Source: Streptococcus hyovaginalis DSM 12219
Lineage (GTDB): Bacteria > Bacillota > Bacilli > Lactobacillales > Streptococcaceae
DNA: 62,399 nucleotides
Direction of reading: 5' to 3'
Assembly (NCBI RefSeq): GCF_000420785.1
Contig: NZ_ATVP01000012.1
Location: 1 to 62,399, forward strand
In this document: one piece after another, positions 37,540 through 47,166 of the stretch
Position numbering within the stretch: position 1 is the stretch's first letter
Layout of the letters: every line of letters begins with the position of its first letter
The notes under the pieces: model-generated
Seen by the model: only the letters and a program-made list of their open reading frames with translations
Databases searched by the model: none
What the model was told of the DNA's origin: nothing
Translations under genes and position numbers: made by a program

Positions 37540-39606
37540 GTGAAGGCATTTTTAAAACGTTTACAATCAAGTTATACTGAGATACCAGTGATCGCAAGGC
37601 GGCTTTACATCCTTTTTTTTATGGTTGTTTTTTTATTTACGGTTCTGGTGATTCGTCTGGCAGATATGCAACTGGTCAATGCAGATTTTTATCTTGAAAA
37701 ATTACGAAAGACCACTATCTATGAAGTATCAACTTCGACAGAGCGAGGACAGATTTATGATGTCAAAGGAAAGCCGTTAGTACAGAATGTCTCTAAAAAA
37801 ATAGTCACTTTTACGCGAAATAACATCATTTCTGCTGAAGATATCAAGGAGATTGCTCAAGAATTAGCAAAGGTGGTGACTATGCCTGAAACCACTGTTT
37901 CTGTTAGGGATAAAATTGACTATTATTTGGCAGATCAAGAGACCTTTTCTGCAGTTGTAGACAAATTGCCAGATAGTAAAAAATACGATAAATTCCACAA
38001 CAGTCTGTCCTCTTCAGAGATTTATACAAATGCTGTGGCAACAGTGTCAGAAAACGACATTGATTATGATCAGGACACCTTAAAAACGGTAGCTCTCTTT
38101 AGTCAAATGAACGGGACTGCTGTCTTTGACACTACTCGATTACTGACAGATGATCTGACTTCAGAACAAATCCAAGCCGTTCAAGAAAAGTCTCCTGAAA
38201 TGGCAGGGATTACCATTTCTGATGGTTGGGATCGGGAAGAACCTACTAGCTCCTTGGCGCCACTGCTTGGTCGTATTTCAAGTGAAAAGACAGGTCTACC
38301 CGAGGAAGAAGCTGAGGCTTACTTGAAAAAAGGTTACTCTCTTAATGACAGAGTAGGCACCTCTTACTTGGAGAAACAATACGAAGAGGAACTTCAAGGA
38401 AAGCACGAATCAAAGACCATTACGATTAATAAGAATGGTAAAGTTGTAGACGAACAGATCGTTTCCCAAGGGCACAAGGGCAATCACATTAAATTAACCA
38501 TTAATAGTGATTTTCAAGCAGAGGTGGAAGGTATTCTCAAAAAATATTACCAACAAGAACTATCGGCTGGTAAAGCAAGGTATTCAGATGGTGTCTATGC
38601 CGTGGCTATGGATCCTAAAACAGGGGCCATCTTATCAATGGCAGGTTTATCACACGATAAAGGAAGCGATCAGGTTGAGACCAATGTCTTAGGAACTATC
38701 AATGAAGTGTTCACTCCTGGTTCAGTCGTAAAGGGAGCGACATTGACAGCTGGTTGGCAGACGGGTGCTCTAACAGGCAATGAGATATTGACAGATATGC
38801 CGATTGTTTTCGCGGGTGATAGCACAGCGATTAATTCTTGGTTTACCAAAGGTTCTCTCTCTATAACGGCTAGTCAGGCCTTGGAATACTCTTCTAACAC
38901 TTATATGGTACAATTAGCCTTGAGAATGATGGGGCAACCTTATATCTACAACATGCCTTTGGCTTCAAAAGGTTACCAAAAGGCCATGGGAGATTTGCGT
39001 AAAACATATGCAGAATATGGGCTAGGCTCGTCAACGGGTCTTGATTTGCCAAGCGTCTCAGAAGGATTTGTTCCCAAAGACTTTACTGTCTCGAATACGC
39101 TAACAGAATCTTTTGGACAATTTGATAATTACAATACTTTGCAACTTGCCCAGTATGCAGCAACAGTATCTAATGGTGGCAATCGGATGTCGGCACATTT
39201 GGTTGAAGGGATTTATGATCAGAATGCTGAGGGGGGCATTGGTAATCAAATTCGTGCTATAGCGCCTAAAAGCCTCAATCAGGTTGAGATAACGCCAGAG
39301 CAGATGGCTATTATTCAACAAGGTTTTTATAATGTGGTTAATAGTAATAGCAGTCTGGCAACAGGGTCTGATATGCGCGGTCGCAATACGATTATTAGTG
39401 GCAAAACAGGAACCGCTGAAACTTTTACACAAGATAGTGATGGAAAAACGGTGAGCACCGTTAATTTGAATGTGGTTGCTTATGACCAAAATAATCATAT
39501 TGCCGTTGGTATTATGTATCCCAATGCATCAGATTATCTGTCCAAGGCCCACCAGTATATTGCTAGAGACATCATTGATCTCTATGTTGCCAAATATGCT
39601 TCCTAG
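37540..39606 (+). CDS. pbp2B: Penicillin-binding protein 2B
   Basis: PBP2B is the class B transpeptidase needed for septal and peripheral peptidoglycan in streptococci. The 688-residue product has a membrane anchor (about 24-47), a PBP dimerisation domain, and the transpeptidase domain with the active-site SVVK in TPGSVVKGA, the SSN in LEYSSNTYM and KTG in SGKTGTAET. I chose the GTG at 37540 because TTTGGAGAGA precedes it and the promoter lies too close for the ATG at 37510. No resistance-type change can be judged here. recR follows after 23 bases. Confidence 0.95.
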   Translation: MKAFLKRLQSSYTEIPVIARRLYILFFMVVFLFTVLVIRLADMQLVNADFYLEKLRKTTIYEVSTSTERGQIYDVKGKPLVQNVSKKIVTFTRNNIISAEDIKEIAQELAKVVTMPETTVSVRDKIDYYLADQETFSAVVDKLPDSKKYDKFHNSLSSSEIYTNAVATVSENDIDYDQDTLKTVALFSQMNGTAVFDTTRLLTDDLTSEQIQAVQEKSPEMAGITISDGWDREEPTSSLAPLLGRISSEKTGLPEEEAEAYLKKGYSLNDRVGTSYLEKQYEEELQGKHESKTITINKNGKVVDEQIVSQGHKGNHIKLTINSDFQAEVEGILKKYYQQELSAGKARYSDGVYAVAMDPKTGAILSMAGLSHDKGSDQVETNVLGTINEVFTPGSVVKGATLTAGWQTGALTGNEILTDMPIVFAGDSTAINSWFTKGSLSITASQALEYSSNTYMVQLALRMMGQPYIYNMPLASKGYQKAMGDLRKTYAEYGLGSSTGLDLPSVSEGFVPKDFTVSNTLTESFGQFDNYNTLQLAQYAATVSNGGNRMSAHLVEGIYDQNAEGGIGNQIRAIAPKSLNQVEITPEQMAIIQQGFYNVVNSNSSLATGSDMRGRNTIISGKTGTAETFTQDSDGKTVSTVNLNVVAYDQNNHIAVGIMYPNASDYLSKAHQYIARDIIDLYVAKYAS

Positions 39607-39629
39607 TGAATTAGAAAAGGGGAAATAAC

Positions 39630-40226
39630 GTGTTATACCCAACACCAATTGCAAAATTAATTGATAGCTTTTCAAAATTGCCGGGAATCGGTATCAAAAC
39701 GGCTACTCGTTTGGCCTTCTATACGATTGCCATGGCTGATGAGGATGTAAATGACTTTGCTAAAAATCTCTTAGCAGCTAAACGCGACCTCACTTACTGC
39801 TCTGTTTGTGGGAACTTAACCGATGAAGATCCTTGTGATATCTGTACGGATGAGAATCGTGACCGTACGGTACTTTTAATTGTGGAAGACTCCAAGGATG
39901 TCTCTGCCATGGAAAAAATTCAAGAGTACCATGGTCTATATCATGTCCTACATGGTTTGATTTCCCCTATGAATGGCGTCGGTCCAGATGATATTAATTT
40001 AAAAACATTGATCACGCGCCTCATGGATAGTGATATCCAGGAAGTCATTATTGCCACCAATGCAACTGCAGATGGTGAAGCGACTGCCATGTATATTTCT
40101 CGGGTTCTTAAACCAGCGGGAATTAAGGTGACGCGTCTGGCACGCGGTTTAGCCGTAGGATCTGATATCGAATATGCTGATGAAGTTACTTTGTTGAGAG
40201 CTATTGAAAACAGAACGGAATTGTGA
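39630..40226 (+). CDS. recR: Recombination protein RecR
   Basis: RecR works with RecO and RecF to load RecA on gapped DNA. The 198-residue product has the helix-hairpin-helix ([16 protein letters not shown]), a four-cysteine zinc finger ([16 protein letters not shown]) and a Toprim domain with [14 protein letters not shown]. The start is GTG behind AAAAGGGGAAATAAC. The order pbp2B-recR-ddl-murF is typical of streptococci. Confidence 0.97.
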   Translation: MLYPTPIAKLIDSFSKLPGIGIKTATRLAFYTIAMADEDVNDFAKNLLAAKRDLTYCSVCGNLTDEDPCDICTDENRDRTVLLIVEDSKDVSAMEKIQEYHGLYHVLHGLISPMNGVGPDDINLKTLITRLMDSDIQEVIIATNATADGEATAMYISRVLKPAGIKVTRLARGLAVGSDIEYADEVTLLRAIENRTEL

Positions 40227-40278
40227 TAGTGGCTAGCTATGATAGGATTGCTGGTGATTTTATCTTTAAGAACAATTA

Positions 40279-40287
40279 TGTTATGAT
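40279..40287 (+). promoter_or_regulatory. Extended -10 promoter of ddl
   Basis: TGtTATGAT lies 66 bases before the ddl start in the 127-base recR-ddl gap. Confidence 0.45.
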
Positions 40288-40353
40288 AAGTTGAATTGAT
40301 CTCTCTAGCGCTTTGCTAAGCATGAGATGATAAAAAGTGGAAAGTGAAACCTT

Positions 40354-41400
40354 ATGACAAAAAAAACAATAGTACTGCTCTATGGTGGACGTTCTGCCGA
40401 GCGTGAAGTCTCCGTTTTATCTGCGGAAAGTGTTATGCGGGCTGTTAACTATGAGGCATTTCAAGTTAAGACCTATTTTATTGCTCAAACAGGTCAATTT
40501 ATTAAAACTCAAGAGTTTACGGAGAAACCGTCTGAGACTGAAGTTCTGATGACGAGTGAAACGATTCGTCTTGATCAAGTTATCAAACCTTCAGATATTT
40601 ACGAGGAAAATGCCGTTGTTTTCCCTGTGCTTCATGGACCCATGGGAGAAGATGGCTCTATTCAAGGGTTCTTAGAAGTATTGGGAATGCCTTATGTAGG
40701 GACCAATATCCTCTCCTCAAGCGTGGCTATGGACAAAATCACGACCAAGCAGGTTTTGGCCTCAACAGGGGTTCCTCAAGTAGCTTATACTGTCTATATT
40801 GAAGGTAATGATCTTGAAAAGAGCATTTCGGAAAGTTTACAGTCGCTCTCATTTCCAGTGTTTGTGAAACCAGCCAATATGGGGTCATCGGTAGGGATTT
40901 CAAAAGCAGAAAGCGAGTCAGAATTGCGTAAAGCTATTGCAGAAGCGCTCAAATACGACAGCCGCATTTTGATTGAGCAAGGTGTGACGGCGCGTGAAAT
41001 CGAAGTTGGGATTCTAGGCAATGCTGATGTCAAAACTACAGAAGCCGGTGAAGTTGTGAAAGATGTTGCTTTCTATGACTATCAAGCCAAGTATATTGAT
41101 AATAAAATCACTATGGCAATTCCTGCGGATATCCCTTCGGATGTTATGGCACAAATGCGTCGCTACGCAGAAATGGCTTTCAAAGCTATTGGTGGTTGTG
41201 GCTTATCGCGTTGTGATTTCTTTTACACAGAATCTGGCGAGATTTTTTTAAATGAATTAAATACCATGCCAGGCTTTACCCAGTGGTCCATGTACCCGCT
41301 CTTGTGGGAGAATATGAGTTTATCGTATGCTGATTTGATTGAACAATTAGTTGTCTTAGCTCAAGAAATCTATGACAAACGTGAGAGCCATCTCATTTAA
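40354..41400 (+). CDS. ddl: D-alanine--D-alanine ligase
   Basis: Ddl joins two D-alanines for the end of the peptidoglycan stem peptide. The 348-residue ATP-grasp enzyme shows [20 protein letters not shown] at the N-terminus, [18 protein letters not shown], the ATP-binding [18 protein letters not shown] and the metal site [18 protein letters not shown]. The K-Y-type VanA substitutions are absent as far as I can see. A strong terminator separates it from the convergent folT gene. Confidence 0.97.
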   Translation: MTKKTIVLLYGGRSAEREVSVLSAESVMRAVNYEAFQVKTYFIAQTGQFIKTQEFTEKPSETEVLMTSETIRLDQVIKPSDIYEENAVVFPVLHGPMGEDGSIQGFLEVLGMPYVGTNILSSSVAMDKITTKQVLASTGVPQVAYTVYIEGNDLEKSISESLQSLSFPVFVKPANMGSSVGISKAESESELRKAIAEALKYDSRILIEQGVTAREIEVGILGNADVKTTEAGEVVKDVAFYDYQAKYIDNKITMAIPADIPSDVMAQMRRYAEMAFKAIGGCGLSRCDFFYTESGEIFLNELNTMPGFTQWSMYPLLWENMSLSYADLIEQLVVLAQEIYDKRESHLI

Positions 41401-41402
41401 GG

Positions 41403-41442
41403 AAAATACCCTAGCGTAGGATGAGGCGCTAGGGTATTTTTT
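41403..41442. terminator. Bidirectional terminator between ddl and folT
   Basis: AAAATACCCTAGCG and CGCTAGGGTATTTT form a perfect 14-bp stem with a 10-base loop. Confidence 0.9.
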
Positions 41443-42007
41443 ATGCTTTAGGATTTAAGAGTTTACGGTATTCGGCTAGTCGCTGTAATTGAGATAAGAT
41501 CGCCATTGTCACCACAGTCCGGATTGGGATTTCGAAAATTTTGAGCCAACGACCAGCGATGAATTGTGCTGCAATAGGTACTTTATAATAATGCTGGATG
41601 AGAAGAGGTGTCATGATGAAGCTCCCCAAGATGGTAATCACGGCGACTGCAAGAGACACATAGAGCCAATCTTTTTTGGAGGACCAAGTGACGGACTTGC
41701 CAAAGAAGAATGCCCCGTAGAAGAAACCTAAAATAGCTTCCATGATAGTCCAACCGATTAAAAACATGCCAGCTTTTTCAGAAAAAAGGGTATCAACAAT
41801 GTCAAAAAGACCAAAAATAAGGAAACTAAGACTTTGGCCCGCTAAAACCCCAATAACAGTTTCTGTAATGAAGGTAAAGCTTAGAACCAGTTGTTTTGGG
41901 ATAAGCGTTAGTGAAAAACGCCCGATGACATAGGTCAAGGCCAAAAAGATACCAATCGTTGCCAAGCGGCGCACGCTTAGTTTTGGAAGAGTGAATAAAG
42001 TTTTCAT
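41441..42007 (-). CDS. folT: Folate ECF transporter S component FolT
   Basis: FolT is the membrane folate-binding subunit of an energy-coupling factor transporter. The 188-residue product has about six membrane helices, starting LATIGIFLALTYVIGRFSL, with the GLFDIVDTLF and FFYGAFFFGK loops of the family. The AT module is encoded elsewhere. A tetrahydrofolate riboswitch lies in its leader, which confirms the substrate. AAGGAGCTTTATC precedes the ATG and can pair with an upstream AGCTCC, so ribosome access is probably what the riboswitch controls. Confidence 0.93.
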   Translation of the reverse strand: MKTLFTLPKLSVRRLATIGIFLALTYVIGRFSLTLIPKQLVLSFTFITETVIGVLAGQSLSFLIFGLFDIVDTLFSEKAGMFLIGWTIMEAILGFFYGAFFFGKSVTWSSKKDWLYVSLAVAVITILGSFIMTPLLIQHYYKVPIAAQFIAGRWLKIFEIPIRTVVTMAILSQLQRLAEYRKLLNPKA

Positions 42008-42012
42008 GATAA

Positions 42013-42041
42013 AGCTCCTTAAAAAGTTTGTGGAGCTGTTA
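42013..42041 (-). promoter_or_regulatory. Shine-Dalgarno sequestering hairpin of folT
   Basis: On the minus strand AGCTCC pairs with GGAGCT around ACAAACTTTTTAA, hiding the folT ribosome site. It lies between the riboswitch aptamer and the start codon. Confidence 0.6.
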
Positions 42042-42084
42042 AGGTCTATCTGAGTCTTCTATTATGAGTGACCTAGATATAGCT

Positions 42085-42177
42085 AACAGCGGATGCAATG
42101 ATTTATCGCACGCTTCGTTTCGTTATGTGACAACATCCCATTCACATACACTTGACGCAAATCATTTACTCTGTCGA
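42085..42177 (-). promoter_or_regulatory. Tetrahydrofolate (THF) riboswitch
   Basis: The minus strand shows the conserved class I THF aptamer: TGATTTGCGTCAAGTGTATG, then GTGAATGGGATGTTGTCACA, AACGAAACGAAGCG and AAATCATTGCATCCGC. It resembles, base for base in the core, the streptococcal folT aptamer of known structure as I remember it. THF binding lowers folT expression in that class. The aptamer is followed by the ribosome-site hairpin. Confidence 0.93.
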
Positions 42178-42197
42178 TTGAAAGAACAATCTTATTT

Positions 42198-42225
42198 ATC
42201 ATATCATAAGTCTTCAAAATAGCAA
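42198..42225 (-). promoter_or_regulatory. Promoter of folT
   Basis: On the minus strand TTGCTA (42220-42225) and TATGAT (42198-42203) are 16 bases apart, about 20 bases before the aptamer. Confidence 0.55.
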
Positions 42226-42296
42226 GATATGATTCGTTTTGTGGCATAAGTTAGTAAAGTGATGTTTTTAATCATAAAAAGCTCCTTGAAAAATTA

Positions 42297-42305
42297 TGAT
42301 ATAAT
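42297..42305 (+). promoter_or_regulatory. Extended -10 promoter of murF
   Basis: TGaTATAAT lies 34 bases before the murF ATG; no clear -35 is seen. Confidence 0.6.
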
Positions 42306-42339
42306 GGAACCATTACTGAACAAGAAGAAGGATTGTAAG

Positions 42340-43710
42340 ATGAAATTACGATTATACGAAGTCGCCAAAGTTGTCGGTGCCAAAAACGATATAACAGAAT
42401 TTGATGATGTAGACCTGAGACAGATTGAATTTGATTCGCGTAAAATCACCAATGGTGATCTTTTTCTCCCTCTAAAAGGGTCACGCGATGGCCATGACTT
42501 TATCGATTTAGCTTTTCAAAATGGCGCTGTGGCTACCTTATCTGAGAAAGCCATTGAAGGGCATCCCTATCTACTAGTTGAGAATTGTTTAACGGCTTTT
42601 CAACAATTAGCCGCCTATTATGTGGAGCGTAGTCGTGTCGATGTGATCGCTGTCACAGGTTCGAATGGTAAAACAACGACTAAAGACATGATTGCTCAAC
42701 TCTTGTCGACAACTTACAATACTTACAAGACCCAAGGGAACTACAATAACGAGATTGGTCTTCCTTACACCATTCTTCATATGCCAGATAATACGGAGAA
42801 ACTGGTTCTGGAAATGGGGCAAGACCATCTTGGTGATATAAAACTCTTATCGGAGATAGCCAAGCCGCACATAGGCTTAGTCACTTTAGTCGCAGAAGCT
42901 CATCTAGAATTCTTTGGCAGCCGTGAAAAGATTGCAGAAGGTAAGATGCAAATAACGGATGGCATGGGGAGTGATGGGATTTTGATTGCTCCAGCGGATT
43001 CCATTATTGATTCCTATTTACCTAAAAATCAAACAACCATTCGTTTTGGTGCTGATGAAGATATCTATATTACAGATCTTCAAGAGGCGAGGGCATCCTT
43101 AACTTTTAAAACGAATTTTTTAGAAGAGTCAGTATATTTACCGGTTACGGGAAAATACAATGCGACCAATGCCATGATAGCTGCTTATGTTGCTAAATTG
43201 CTAATGGTGTCAGACCAAGATATTTACCGAGCCTTCAAAGCATTGGAATTGACCAAAAACCGTACCGAGTGGAAAAAAGCTGGCAACGGTGCGGACATCC
43301 TATCAGATGTTTACAATGCTAATCCAACAGCCATGAAATTGATTTTAGAAACCTTTTCAAGTATTCCTCAAAATGAAGGGGGGAAAAAGCTAGCTGTTCT
43401 TGCTGATATGAAAGAATTAGGAGATGCTTCTATTACTCTTCATGAAAGCATCCTTGATAGTTTATCCGTAGACAATCTGGATATGCTCTTCTTCTATGGG
43501 CAAGATATTAGGTCCTTATCAGATTTGGCTAGAAGAAGATTCCCGGAAAATACAGTATTTTTCTTTGAAAAATCAGATACTAAAGATGATTTTGACGCTC
43601 TATCTCAAGCAATTGTTGATAATTTATCAAAAGACGACCAAATCTTATTAAAAGGTAGTCATTCGATGAAGTTGGCTGATATTGTGACGCGCTTAGAAAA
43701 TTTAGAGTAA
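42340..43710 (+). CDS. murF: UDP-MurNAc-tripeptide--D-Ala-D-Ala ligase MurF
   Basis: MurF adds the D-Ala-D-Ala dipeptide made by Ddl to the muropeptide precursor. The 456-residue product has the P-loop [13 protein letters not shown] (about 104-116), the EMGQDHLGDI block and SDVYNANPTAMK in the C-terminal domain. The frame opens at 42259, but that lies before the promoter; AAGGATTGTAAG precedes the ATG at 42340, and MKLRLYEVAK is the family start. A YwaF-like membrane gene follows after 6 bases. Confidence 0.96.
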   Translation: MKLRLYEVAKVVGAKNDITEFDDVDLRQIEFDSRKITNGDLFLPLKGSRDGHDFIDLAFQNGAVATLSEKAIEGHPYLLVENCLTAFQQLAAYYVERSRVDVIAVTGSNGKTTTKDMIAQLLSTTYNTYKTQGNYNNEIGLPYTILHMPDNTEKLVLEMGQDHLGDIKLLSEIAKPHIGLVTLVAEAHLEFFGSREKIAEGKMQITDGMGSDGILIAPADSIIDSYLPKNQTTIRFGADEDIYITDLQEARASLTFKTNFLEESVYLPVTGKYNATNAMIAAYVAKLLMVSDQDIYRAFKALELTKNRTEWKKAGNGADILSDVYNANPTAMKLILETFSSIPQNEGGKKLAVLADMKELGDASITLHESILDSLSVDNLDMLFFYGQDIRSLSDLARRRFPENTVFFFEKSDTKDDFDALSQAIVDNLSKDDQILLKGSHSMKLADIVTRLENLE

Positions 43711-43716
43711 CGGATT

Positions 43717-44403
43717 ATGTATAGTATTATGTCAATCATAACGGGTACAGCCAGTCATGCACCTAGGATTACCCCTCTTGTGTATAGTTTTCTTTTGACG
43801 CTTGTGATTTTGTCTATTGGGATGACTCGGCTTTTTTATAATCTGTCAGGTTATCAGATTTTTTGGCGAAGACTTCAATTTTTCCAAATCATTTCATTGT
43901 ATGGTTGGTACATTTTGGTTCACTTTGATGTGACGGAATGTCTTCCTTTTTATCATTGTCGACTGGCTACTTTAGCTATTCTCTTTTTACCAAAAGGGAG
44001 AATAAAAACGTATTTTGCCTATCTTGGTACAGCAGGTGCTATCTGTGCACTTTCTTATCCTATCTTTGATCCTTACCCTTTTCCTCACTTAACCATCTTA
44101 TCTTATGTATTTGGGCATATGGCCTTGTTGATTAATAGTTTGATTTACCTCTATCAAAGTGAGTCTAGAATCCAACTTTCTTTGAAAACCATTCTACAAA
44201 TGACCTTTATCGTGAACCTTATGATTGGTCTCGTTGATTTGGTCTTTCAAGCGAATTATGGTTTTTTACGAGAGACACCAATTTTAGCTAGTAAGAATGG
44301 TATGCTGAATTTATTAATTGTTAGCTTGGTTATTTCAATATTGATGGCACTAGTTCAAAGAATTATGTCAAGAGAACTTGAACGTGTGACGGTGAGAGTC
44401 TGA
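43717..44403 (+). CDS. YwaF/TIGR02206 family integral membrane protein
   Basis: The 228-residue product is hydrophobic, with about six or seven membrane helices, and has the family's CLPFYHCRLATLAILFLP segment. It resembles YwaF/TMEM164-like proteins of unknown role. The ribosome site is weak and the gene begins 6 bases after murF, so it is probably translated from the murF mRNA. A terminator follows. Confidence 0.75.
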   Translation: MYSIMSIITGTASHAPRITPLVYSFLLTLVILSIGMTRLFYNLSGYQIFWRRLQFFQIISLYGWYILVHFDVTECLPFYHCRLATLAILFLPKGRIKTYFAYLGTAGAICALSYPIFDPYPFPHLTILSYVFGHMALLINSLIYLYQSESRIQLSLKTILQMTFIVNLMIGLVDLVFQANYGFLRETPILASKNGMLNLLIVSLVISILMALVQRIMSRELERVTVRV

Positions 44404-44433
44404 CTTGCTTGCTATTGCTTATTTAGCTATAAT

Positions 44434-44463
44434 AAAAGAGTTGTCAGTTATACAACTCTTTTT
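44434..44463 (+). terminator. Terminator after the murF unit
   Basis: AAAAGAGTTG pairs with CAACTCTTTT around TCAGTTATA, followed by a T. Confidence 0.75.
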
Positions 44464-44522
44464 GTATGCTGAAAAATGAACCGAAACTAATTGTTATCAT
44501 CAGAAAAATCAAAGGAAGAACT

Positions 44523-46067
44523 ATGTCAATTCAAGACGAAATTAAACGCCGTCGTACCTTTGCTATCATCTCTCACCCGGATGCTGGTAAAACGACGATT
44601 ACAGAACAATTGCTCTATTTTGGTGGCGAGCTGCGTGAAGCTGGTACCGTCAAAGGAAAGAAAACGGGTAACTTTGCTAAATCTGACTGGATGGACATCG
44701 AGAAACAACGTGGTATCTCTGTAACGTCATCTGTCATGCAGTTTGACTACGCAGGTAAACGCGTCAATATCTTGGACACGCCTGGTCACGAGGATTTCTC
44801 AGAGGATACTTATCGTACCCTTATGGCAGTGGATGCTGCTGTCATGGTCGTGGACTCTGCCAAGGGTATCGAGGCCCAAACCAAGAAACTCTTTGAAGTT
44901 GTGAAACACCGTAATATCCCAGTTTTCACCTTTATCAATAAATTGGACCGTGATGGCCGCGAACCTTTGGACCTTTTAGAAGAATTAGAAGAAGTCCTAG
45001 GTATCGCCTCTTATCCTATGAACTGGCCAATCGGTATGGGACGTGCTTTTGAAGGGCTTTATGATATCCATAACCAACGTTTAGAGCTTTATAAGGGAGA
45101 TGACCGTTTTGCAGAAATTGCTGATGGTGATAAGCTCTTTGCCAACAATCCCTTCTATGAGCAAGCTAAGGAAGACACTGAGCTCTTGAGCGAAGCTGGA
45201 AATGAGTTCTCACAAGAAGCCATCTTAGCTGGTGAGTTGACACCAGTATTCTTCGGGTCAGCCCTTACTAATTTTGGTGTGCAGACCTTCCTTGATACGT
45301 TCTTAGAGTTTGCACCAGAACCACATGGTCATAAAACGACTGAAGACAAGATGATTGATCCGCTAGACAAGGATTTCTCTGGCTTCGTCTTTAAAATTCA
45401 AGCTAATATGGATCCTCGGCATCGTGACCGTATCGCTTTTGTACGTATCGTCTCTGGTGAATTTGAACGTGGGATGAGTGTTAATCTTCCTCGCACAGGC
45501 AAGGGAGCTAAGTTATCCAACGTCACGCAATTCATGGCTGAATCTCGTGAAAATGTGGAAAATGCTGTGGCCGGTGATATCATCGGGGTTTATGACACAG
45601 GGACTTATCAGGTTGGTGATACGCTGACTATTGGCAAAAACAAGTTCGAGTTTGAACCGCTACCGACCTTCACACCCGAGATTTTCATGAAAGTTTCTGC
45701 TAAGAATGTCATGAAACAAAAATCCTTCCATAAAGGCATTGAGCAATTGGTACAAGAAGGAGCCATCCAGCTCTACAAAAACTACCAAACAGGCGAATAC
45801 ATGCTCGGTGCTGTCGGTCAGCTCCAGTTTGAAGTCTTCAAGCACCGTATGGAGGGTGAGTACAACGCAGAAGTGGTCATGACACCAATGGGTAAAAAGA
45901 CCGTCCGCTGGATTAAGCCAGAAGATCTTGACGAACGCATGAGCTCAAGCCGAAACATCCTAGCAAAAGACCGCCACGACCAGCCTGTCTTCCTCTTTGA
46001 AAACGACTTCGCCCTCCGTTGGTTCGCGGACAAGTATCCTGATGTGGAGCTTGAGGAGAAGATGTAG
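44523..46067 (+). CDS. prfC: Peptide chain release factor 3
   Basis: RF3 is a translational GTPase that recycles RF1 and RF2 after termination. The 514-residue product shows G1 SHPDAGKTT, the switch [17 protein letters not shown]4 INKLDRDG, and the RF3 C-terminal domains. The frame opens at 44466, but AAAGGAAGAACT precedes the ATG at 44523 and [14 protein letters not shown] is the expected start. A perfect 11-bp hairpin begins within the stop codon. Confidence 0.97.
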   Translation: MSIQDEIKRRRTFAIISHPDAGKTTITEQLLYFGGELREAGTVKGKKTGNFAKSDWMDIEKQRGISVTSSVMQFDYAGKRVNILDTPGHEDFSEDTYRTLMAVDAAVMVVDSAKGIEAQTKKLFEVVKHRNIPVFTFINKLDRDGREPLDLLEELEEVLGIASYPMNWPIGMGRAFEGLYDIHNQRLELYKGDDRFAEIADGDKLFANNPFYEQAKEDTELLSEAGNEFSQEAILAGELTPVFFGSALTNFGVQTFLDTFLEFAPEPHGHKTTEDKMIDPLDKDFSGFVFKIQANMDPRHRDRIAFVRIVSGEFERGMSVNLPRTGKGAKLSNVTQFMAESRENVENAVAGDIIGVYDTGTYQVGDTLTIGKNKFEFEPLPTFTPEIFMKVSAKNVMKQKSFHKGIEQLVQEGAIQLYKNYQTGEYMLGAVGQLQFEVFKHRMEGEYNAEVVMTPMGKKTVRWIKPEDLDERMSSSRNILAKDRHDQPVFLFENDFALRWFADKYPDVELEEKM

Positions 46068-46090
46068 AAAAGGTCCAGGGGACCTTTTCT
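46066..46090 (+). terminator. Hairpin overlapping the prfC stop
   Basis: AGAAAAGGTCC (46066-46076) and GGACCTTTTCT (46080-46090) form a perfect 11-bp stem with a 3-base loop. The 5' arm starts inside the TAG stop; the T-run is short. Confidence 0.6.
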
Positions 46091-46099
46091 AGTTGGAAA

Positions 46100-46232
46100 T
46101 AGGAACTGACGTTAGTCAGTTTACAAAGGCTAAACGTTGAAAATGAAGCCACAGCTTCGTTGACTCGCTTTGATGAACTTCAGTTCTATCTTCAGCTTGT
46201 TGCTTCGTTTTGTTCTTCATTTTCATTGCGAA
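46100..46232 (-). repeat. BOX-like interspersed repeat
   Basis: Read on the minus strand it begins near CAATGAAAATGAAGAACAAA and ends in AACTGACTAACGTCAGTT, the start and inverted-repeat end expected of streptococcal BOX-type elements. Internal hairpins include GAAGC-CACA-GCTTC (46145-46158). Membership in the BOX family is by resemblance only. Confidence 0.5.
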
Positions 46233-46308
46233 TCAGATTTTCTGTAAGGTGTCGAAAGAGCATATTACAACCTACTGCGCCTCTGTACAGAAATCAGTAA
46301 CCAATAAA

Positions 46309-46390
46309 GTTGACTTGATTTCGTAGTCTTTCCCTCGCAAAGTCGACTAGGGAGACGTTGTCGCGAATGCGACAAATACTACCAGTCAAC
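46309..46390. repeat. Structured element with a three-way-junction pattern
   Basis: Outer arms GTTGACT (46309-46315) and AGTCAAC (46384-46390) enclose GTAGT/ACTAC (46323-46327, 46378-46382). Inside lie two hairpins, TTTCCCT/AGGGAGA (46329-46355) and TTGTCGC-GAAT-GCGACAA (46358-46375). It does not code. It may be a MITE or a structured RNA. Confidence 0.5.
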
Positions 46391-46685
46391 AACTGCGCTA
46401 CAAGATAGAAATCTCTGTGAGTTTGCTTTCTCGTTCCTAAATCGTTGATAGTATGATTAGAGTATTTGAATCGCTTCTCTCTAAACAGTCTGGGAATGGC
46501 TTTAGGAGTAAACCTGAAAACTGTTAAGCTTACGATCCTAGGATATCACCTTGAAGACATTAACAACAGATTTTGTTTAACAATACAAATTGTCAATATT
46601 TTTTTAATTTTATCATTTTTATTTAATTTTAATCAACAAATCGCTGTTATTTACCAGTAAATGAGAGCGAAGCGGCAAGAATATG

Positions 46686-46694
46686 TGGTATAAT
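46686..46694 (+). promoter_or_regulatory. Extended -10 promoter of the PH-domain gene
   Basis: TGgTATAAT ends 32 bases before the ATG at 46727. Confidence 0.6.
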
Positions 46695-46726
46695 GATAAT
46701 AATAAGCAAAATGGAAGGGGTATACG

Positions 46727-47107
46727 ATGGGATTATTTTCTGGTCTACTTGGGAATGCTTCTCAAAAAGATAACGACAAGGTGGAGGAACAGCTGCGCGA
46801 TATTTTGATCCCCAACGAGCAAGTCGAGCTGGCTTTCTCCCTGGTTCGTGATCTGATTGTCTTTACGGAAAAGCGCTTGATATTGGTTGATAAACAAGGG
46901 GTAACAGGTAAGAAGATCTCTTATAAATCCTTGCCATATCGCTCTATTTCACGTTTTACCGTAGAAACTTCGGGGCACTTTGATCTTGATGCTGAACTCA
47001 AAATTTGGATTTCATCAGCGATGGAACCGGCTGAAATTTTACAATTTAAGAGCGATAAAAATATTGTTCAGATTCAACAAGCGCTAGCAGCAGCTGTTTT
47101 GAAATAG
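46727..47107 (+). CDS. Bacterial PH-domain protein
   Basis: The 126-residue product is a stand-alone bacterial pleckstrin-homology domain (PF08000-like), with VFTEKRLILVDKQGVTGKK and LPYRSISRFTVET strands followed by a C-terminal helix. The role of these proteins is unknown; binding of a ligand or partner is assumed from the fold. GGAAGGGG precedes the ATG. It is transcribed alone between a repeat-rich region and a terminator. Confidence 0.85.
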   Translation: MGLFSGLLGNASQKDNDKVEEQLRDILIPNEQVELAFSLVRDLIVFTEKRLILVDKQGVTGKKISYKSLPYRSISRFTVETSGHFDLDAELKIWISSAMEPAEILQFKSDKNIVQIQQALAAAVLK

Positions 47108-47110
47108 TCG

Positions 47111-47136
47111 AAGACGATCTTAGTATCGTCTTTTTT
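47111..47136 (+). terminator. Terminator after the PH-domain gene
   Basis: AGACGAT and ATCGTCT form a 7-bp stem followed by six T residues. Confidence 0.75.
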
Positions 47137-47166
47137 ATTACTTTTATTTTTATGTAACATACCTCA

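Larger units (their letters stand above)
46091..46680. other. Repeat-rich intergenic stretch after prfC
   Basis: No credible gene is present. It contains a BOX-like repeat, a second structured element and an A+T-rich tail before the next promoter. An open frame at 46466-46660 has no ribosome site and lies partly in repeat sequence. Confidence 0.6.

Noticed and set aside
46466..46660. Open frame of 64 codons after prfC
   Set aside because: No ribosome site, hydrophobic low-complexity end, and overlap with repeat sequence.
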